A stretch of 7,440 nt of DNA from Tannerella sp. (GTDB taxonomy: Bacteria; Bacteroidota; Bacteroidia; Bacteroidales; Tannerellaceae), in contig JAISOP010000095.1 of NCBI GenBank assembly GCA_031275525.1, positions 1-7,440 on the forward strand. The letters are read 5' to 3'. The translations under genes and the position numbers were made by a program. The first letter of the stretch is position 1, and each line of letters begins with the position of its first letter. Under the pieces are notes generated by a model that was not told the origin of the DNA, did no database searches, and worked only from the letters and a program-made list of their open reading frames with translations. Positions 4,900 to 7,440 of the stretch are shown piece after piece.

Positions 4900-5673
4900 T
4901 CATCCTTTCCTTGCCTGCCGTTCTTCCAGTTCGCGTGCTTTACGGAGCAGGTCGGAGGCAAAGATAAAGTCGTTCAGCGCCGCATTGTTGGACGAGACCA
5001 CCTGTTCTTTCGAGCCTTGCCATTCCTTGACGCCTTCGCGGATAAAGATGATGTTTTCGCCAATGTGCATGACCGAATTCATGTCGTGCGTATTGATAAT
5101 GGTCGTCGTATGATATTCCCGGGTGATGCTGTGAATTAATTCGTCGATCACGAGCGCCGTTTTGGGATCAAGCCCCGAGTTGGGTTCGTCACAGAGCAGG
5201 TATTTGGGTTGCAGGGCGATGGCGCGTGCAATGGCGGCACGTTTCATCATTCCCCCGCTGATTTCGGAGGGATAGAGGTCGCCGGCATCAGCCAGGTTCA
5301 CCCGTTCCAGGCAGAACAAGGCCCGGCGACGGCGGTCGCGTGCCGCCTCGTGCGAGAACATGTCCAGCGGGAACATCACGTTTTCCAATACCGTCATGCT
5401 GTCGAACAGCGCCGAACCCTGGAACAGCATACCCATCTCGCGGCGCAGGCTCTTGAGTTCGGTTTTCCCCATGGCCAGGATGTTGCGCCCGTCATAGCAT
5501 ATCTCGCCCGCGTCGGGACGGAGCAGCCCGACGATGCTTTTCATCATCACCGTCTTGCCCGAACCGCTACGCCCGATGATCAGGTTTGTCTTACCGGCTT
5601 CAAAGATGGCTTCGATCCGGTCCAACACAATGCGTCCCTCGAACGATTTTGTTACATTATGAACCTGTATCAT
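4900..5673 (-). CDS. MlaF-like ABC transporter ATPase (MCE/phospholipid type)
   Basis: This is a 257-residue cytoplasmic ATPase with Walker A GRSGSGKT (34-41), Q-loop Gln85, signature ISGGM (138-142) followed by MKRAAIARA, Walker B YLLCDEP (158-164, catalytic Glu163) and the switch histidine in NTHD (His196). GGM followed by KR or RR, rather than GGQ, is typical of the MlaF/Ttg2A/Mkl group, which power lipid transport with an MlaE permease and an MCE protein. The first base of its ATG directly follows the stop of the MlaE-like gene with no gap, so the two subunits are almost certainly made together. The C-terminal tail (240-257) is strongly charged. Known role: driving phospholipid movement between the inner and outer membrane; the transport direction cannot be told from sequence. 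The symbol mlaF would be by similarity only. Confidence 0.93.
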   Translation of the reverse strand: MIQVHNVTKSFEGRIVLDRIEAIFEAGKTNLIIGRSGSGKTVMMKSIVGLLRPDAGEICYDGRNILAMGKTELKSLRREMGMLFQGSALFDSMTVLENVMFPLDMFSHEAARDRRRRALFCLERVNLADAGDLYPSEISGGMMKRAAIARAIALQPKYLLCDEPNSGLDPKTALVIDELIHSITREYHTTTIINTHDMNSVMHIGENIIFIREGVKEWQGSKEQVVSSNNAALNDFIFASDLLRKARELEERQARKG

Positions 5674-6417
5674 TTACATGAGCATGAGGTGGGTGAGAAC
5701 GACGTCGGCCATCAGGATCATGACGCTGCTGGTGACAACCGCGTTGGTGCTGGCCTTTCCCACTTCCAGCGAACCGCCCTTGACGTTGTAGCCGAAACTG
5801 GCGGCAATGGAGGCTATCAGGAAGGCATAGACGACCGATTTGATGACGGAGTAGGTGATATAGAATCCGTTGAAGTAATACTGCAATCCGAACTCAAAGG
5901 ACGAAGGCGTCATGCCGTTCCCGAAATAGCTGGCGCCCATGCCGCCGACGATGCCGGTTGCCATGCTGAAGAACACCAGGATGGGAATGAACAGCATCAG
6001 CCCGGTAATCTTCGGGAGGATCAGGAAATTAGCCGGGTTGATACCCATGATTTCCATAGCGTCGATCTGTTCGGTGACACGCATGGTGCCGATCTCGGAC
6101 GCGATGTTGCCGCCCACCTTGCCGGCCAGGATCAGGCACATGATGGAGGAGGAGAACTCCAGCAGGATGATTTCGCGCGTTGTATAGCCGATGGTAAATT
6201 TGGGAATCAGCGGCGAGGTGACGTTCAGCGAGATCTGGAGGGCAATCACCGTACCGATAAACAGGGAGATGATCACGACAATCCAGATGGAATCCACACC
6301 CAGCTTGTATATTTCGCGTACCAGCTGTTTGAAGAACATGGTCCACCGCGTAGGAACGGAGAACGTTTTAGCCATCAGCAAGGTATATACCCCCAATTGA
6401 TGCAAAGCCTTGTACAT
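5674..6417 (-). CDS. MlaE-like ABC transporter permease
   Basis: This is a 247-residue integral membrane protein. Hydrophobic segments lie at about 44-64, 83-100, 131-163, 187-208 and 224-247, and an amphipathic N-terminal helix precedes the first, as in MlaE. The family hallmark is seen at about 97-136: LAGKVGGNIASEIGTM, then VTEQIDAMEIMGINP and PK. IGTVIALQ (54-61) in the first membrane helix is also conserved. It should dimerise and, with the ATPase encoded next to it, form the inner-membrane part of an MCE-type lipid transporter. The ATG at 6415-6417 starts 33 nt after the stop of the upstream dehydrogenase, with a purine-rich leader but no clear promoter, so read-through from that gene is likely. 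No MCE-domain subunit is encoded on either side. Confidence 0.93.
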   Translation of the reverse strand: MYKALHQLGVYTLLMAKTFSVPTRWTMFFKQLVREIYKLGVDSIWIVVIISLFIGTVIALQISLNVTSPLIPKFTIGYTTREIILLEFSSSIMCLILAGKVGGNIASEIGTMRVTEQIDAMEIMGINPANFLILPKITGLMLFIPILVFFSMATGIVGGMGASYFGNGMTPSSFEFGLQYYFNGFYITYSVIKSVVYAFLIASIAASFGYNVKGGSLEVGKASTNAVVTSSVMILMADVVLTHLMLM

Positions 6418-6450
6418 GCTTTTGGTTTTAAAGAGTTGAAGAAAGAGCGC

Positions 6451-7440
6451 TCAGTTCAGCATGACCTGCCCGCCGGTGACGGGGAGCGCCTGGCCGGTCT
6501 CGCACGTCTGGTCGATGAGGTAGAGAATGGCTTTGGTGACATCTTCCGGACCGGTGCCCTTGCCCATCGGCACTTGCGCCATGTAGTAGGCGCGGACCTC
6601 GTCCACCGTCTTGGCCCCCGGCACCTTGCCCGCACGCAGGTATTGCCGGAACAGCCCGTTGTCCGGGTTCGACCACAGCGGGCCTTCATAGAAATTCCCC
6701 GGACAGACGGCGTTGACCTTGATGCGGTACGGCGCCAGTTCCAGTGCGAAGGACTGCGTCAGTCCCAGTCCGCCGAACTTCCCGCCGGCGTATGCAAAGT
6801 TGGCCTTTGAACCGCGCAGCCCCGATTTGGAATTGACCTGGATAATATCCCCATAGTTCCCCGGCGCATAGCGGTTTTGCAGCTTCATGACGCGCGAGGC
6901 TGCCCGGGCACAGTAGAAGTAGGCGTTGTAATTGATTTTCGTCACAAACTCGAACGCTTCGGGTGTCATCTCCTCCAGCCCGCCGGCACGCAAGACGCCG
7001 GCATTGCTGATAAAGACGTCCAGCCCGCCGAAATGACACACCGTTTCGTACATCAGCCGGCGGAGGCTTTCCGTATCGGACACGTCTGTTTGGACGAAGA
7101 TGGCCCGGTTGCTTCCCGCCCTGCGGCAGAGGTTGTCGGCGGTCTCCCTGCCGGCCGTCTCGTTCAGGTCGGCCACCACGATATGGGCGCCTTCCCGGAT
7201 CAGTCCCCCGGCGATGCCTTCGCCGAAGCCCTGTGCGGCGCCGGTGACGACAATGATTTTATTCTCAACGCGCCCGGAGGCTCCGCCGGCGCTCACCCGG
7301 CGACGGTAGTTTTCAACCTCCCAGTGGTCGATAAAGTCGATCTGCGCCCGGGTCATGGGATGTTCGCCGCCGAAGGACTGCGCGGCTTCGGCTATTTTCA
7401 TCATGTCTTCATAGACGTCGAGGATGATGTCGCAGCCGGC
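6451..7440 (-). CDS. Short-chain dehydrogenase/reductase, C-terminal part; cut by right edge, possible aldolase fusion
   Basis: The frame is open from the right edge to its stop, giving 329 residues. An internal ATG at 7402-7404 is not a convincing start because the frame continues upstream without a stop. From about residue 60 it is a classical SDR: TGAAQGFG (66-73, cofactor loop), an acidic residue in VVADLN (favouring NAD over NADP), SNAG (145-148), a catalytic Ser in QVNSKSG (about 204), the Tyr-x3-Lys pair in YAGGK (Tyr217, Lys221) and CPGNF. The first 50 or so residues (ILDVYEDMMKIAEAAQSFGG, then FIDHWEVENYRR) are not part of an SDR fold. They resemble the linker seen in long proteins that join a class II aldolase domain to an SDR, as in rhamnulose-phosphate aldolase/alcohol dehydrogenase fusions. 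That fusion is inferred, since the rest lies outside the window. The substrate is probably a sugar or sugar acid. Confidence 0.88.
   Translation of the reverse strand, partial: AGCDIILDVYEDMMKIAEAAQSFGGEHPMTRAQIDFIDHWEVENYRRRVSAGGASGRVENKIIVVTGAAQGFGEGIAGGLIREGAHIVVADLNETAGRETADNLCRRAGSNRAIFVQTDVSDTESLRRLMYETVCHFGGLDVFISNAGVLRAGGLEEMTPEAFEFVTKINYNAYFYCARAASRVMKLQNRYAPGNYGDIIQVNSKSGLRGSKANFAYAGGKFGGLGLTQSFALELAPYRIKVNAVCPGNFYEGPLWSNPDNGLFRQYLRAGKVPGAKTVDEVRAYYMAQVPMGKGTGPEDVTKAILYLIDQTCETGQALPVTGGQVMLN

Noticed and set aside
5209..6810. A 533-codon plus-strand open frame
   Set aside because: It runs antisense across three well-supported genes (MlaF-like, MlaE-like and SDR) and their boundaries. 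The product is rich in His, Asp and Gln with no domain, typical of a shadow frame.

Overview
The window looks like chromosomal DNA from a member of the Bacteroidales, probably one with fairly high GC for that order. Three things point there: an exported protein of the Bacteroidetes-restricted DUF4294 family, promoters of the Bacteroidetes type (TAnnTTTG at -7, TTG/TTTG near -33) and few strong Shine-Dalgarno sites. Species cannot be fixed from the sequence.

Left block (minus strand, about 1-1563). This block holds the 5' part of an exported GH116 glycoside hydrolase that runs off the left edge. Behind it lies an AT-rich gap with a decayed ISAs1-family transposase fragment, a terminator-like hairpin and a CAU-anticodon tRNA, probably the lysidine-modified tRNA-Ile2. 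The tRNA and the next plus-strand gene are transcribed divergently from about 1600-1755.

Centre (plus strand, 1786-4862). A sugar nucleotidyltransferase, an exported cyclophilin-type prolyl isomerase and an exported DUF4294 protein are closely spaced (26 nt, then 3 nt) and probably form one transcript. After a 225-nt gap comes a separately promoted Nudix hydrolase with an N-terminal Nudix_N-type domain. A 12-nt motif lies exactly 34 nt upstream of the predicted -7 box of both the nucleotidyltransferase and the Nudix gene, which hints at shared control. A GC-rich 16-17-nt repeat follows both the DUF4294 and the Nudix gene.

Right block (minus strand, 4900-7440, convergent with the Nudix gene). 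In transcription order there is a short-chain dehydrogenase, which is the C-terminal part of a longer and possibly aldolase-fused protein cut by the right edge, then an MlaE-type permease and an MlaF-type ATPase with no spacing between them. The last two should form the inner-membrane core of a phospholipid-type (MCE/Mla) ABC transporter. No MCE-domain mlaD follows, so that subunit must be encoded elsewhere.

Most genes are ordinary housekeeping or accessory functions. I see no clear new defence, CRISPR or mobile system. The points most worth a second look are the shared promoter motif, the competing hairpins after the tRNA, and the IS relic between the tRNA and the GH116 gene.
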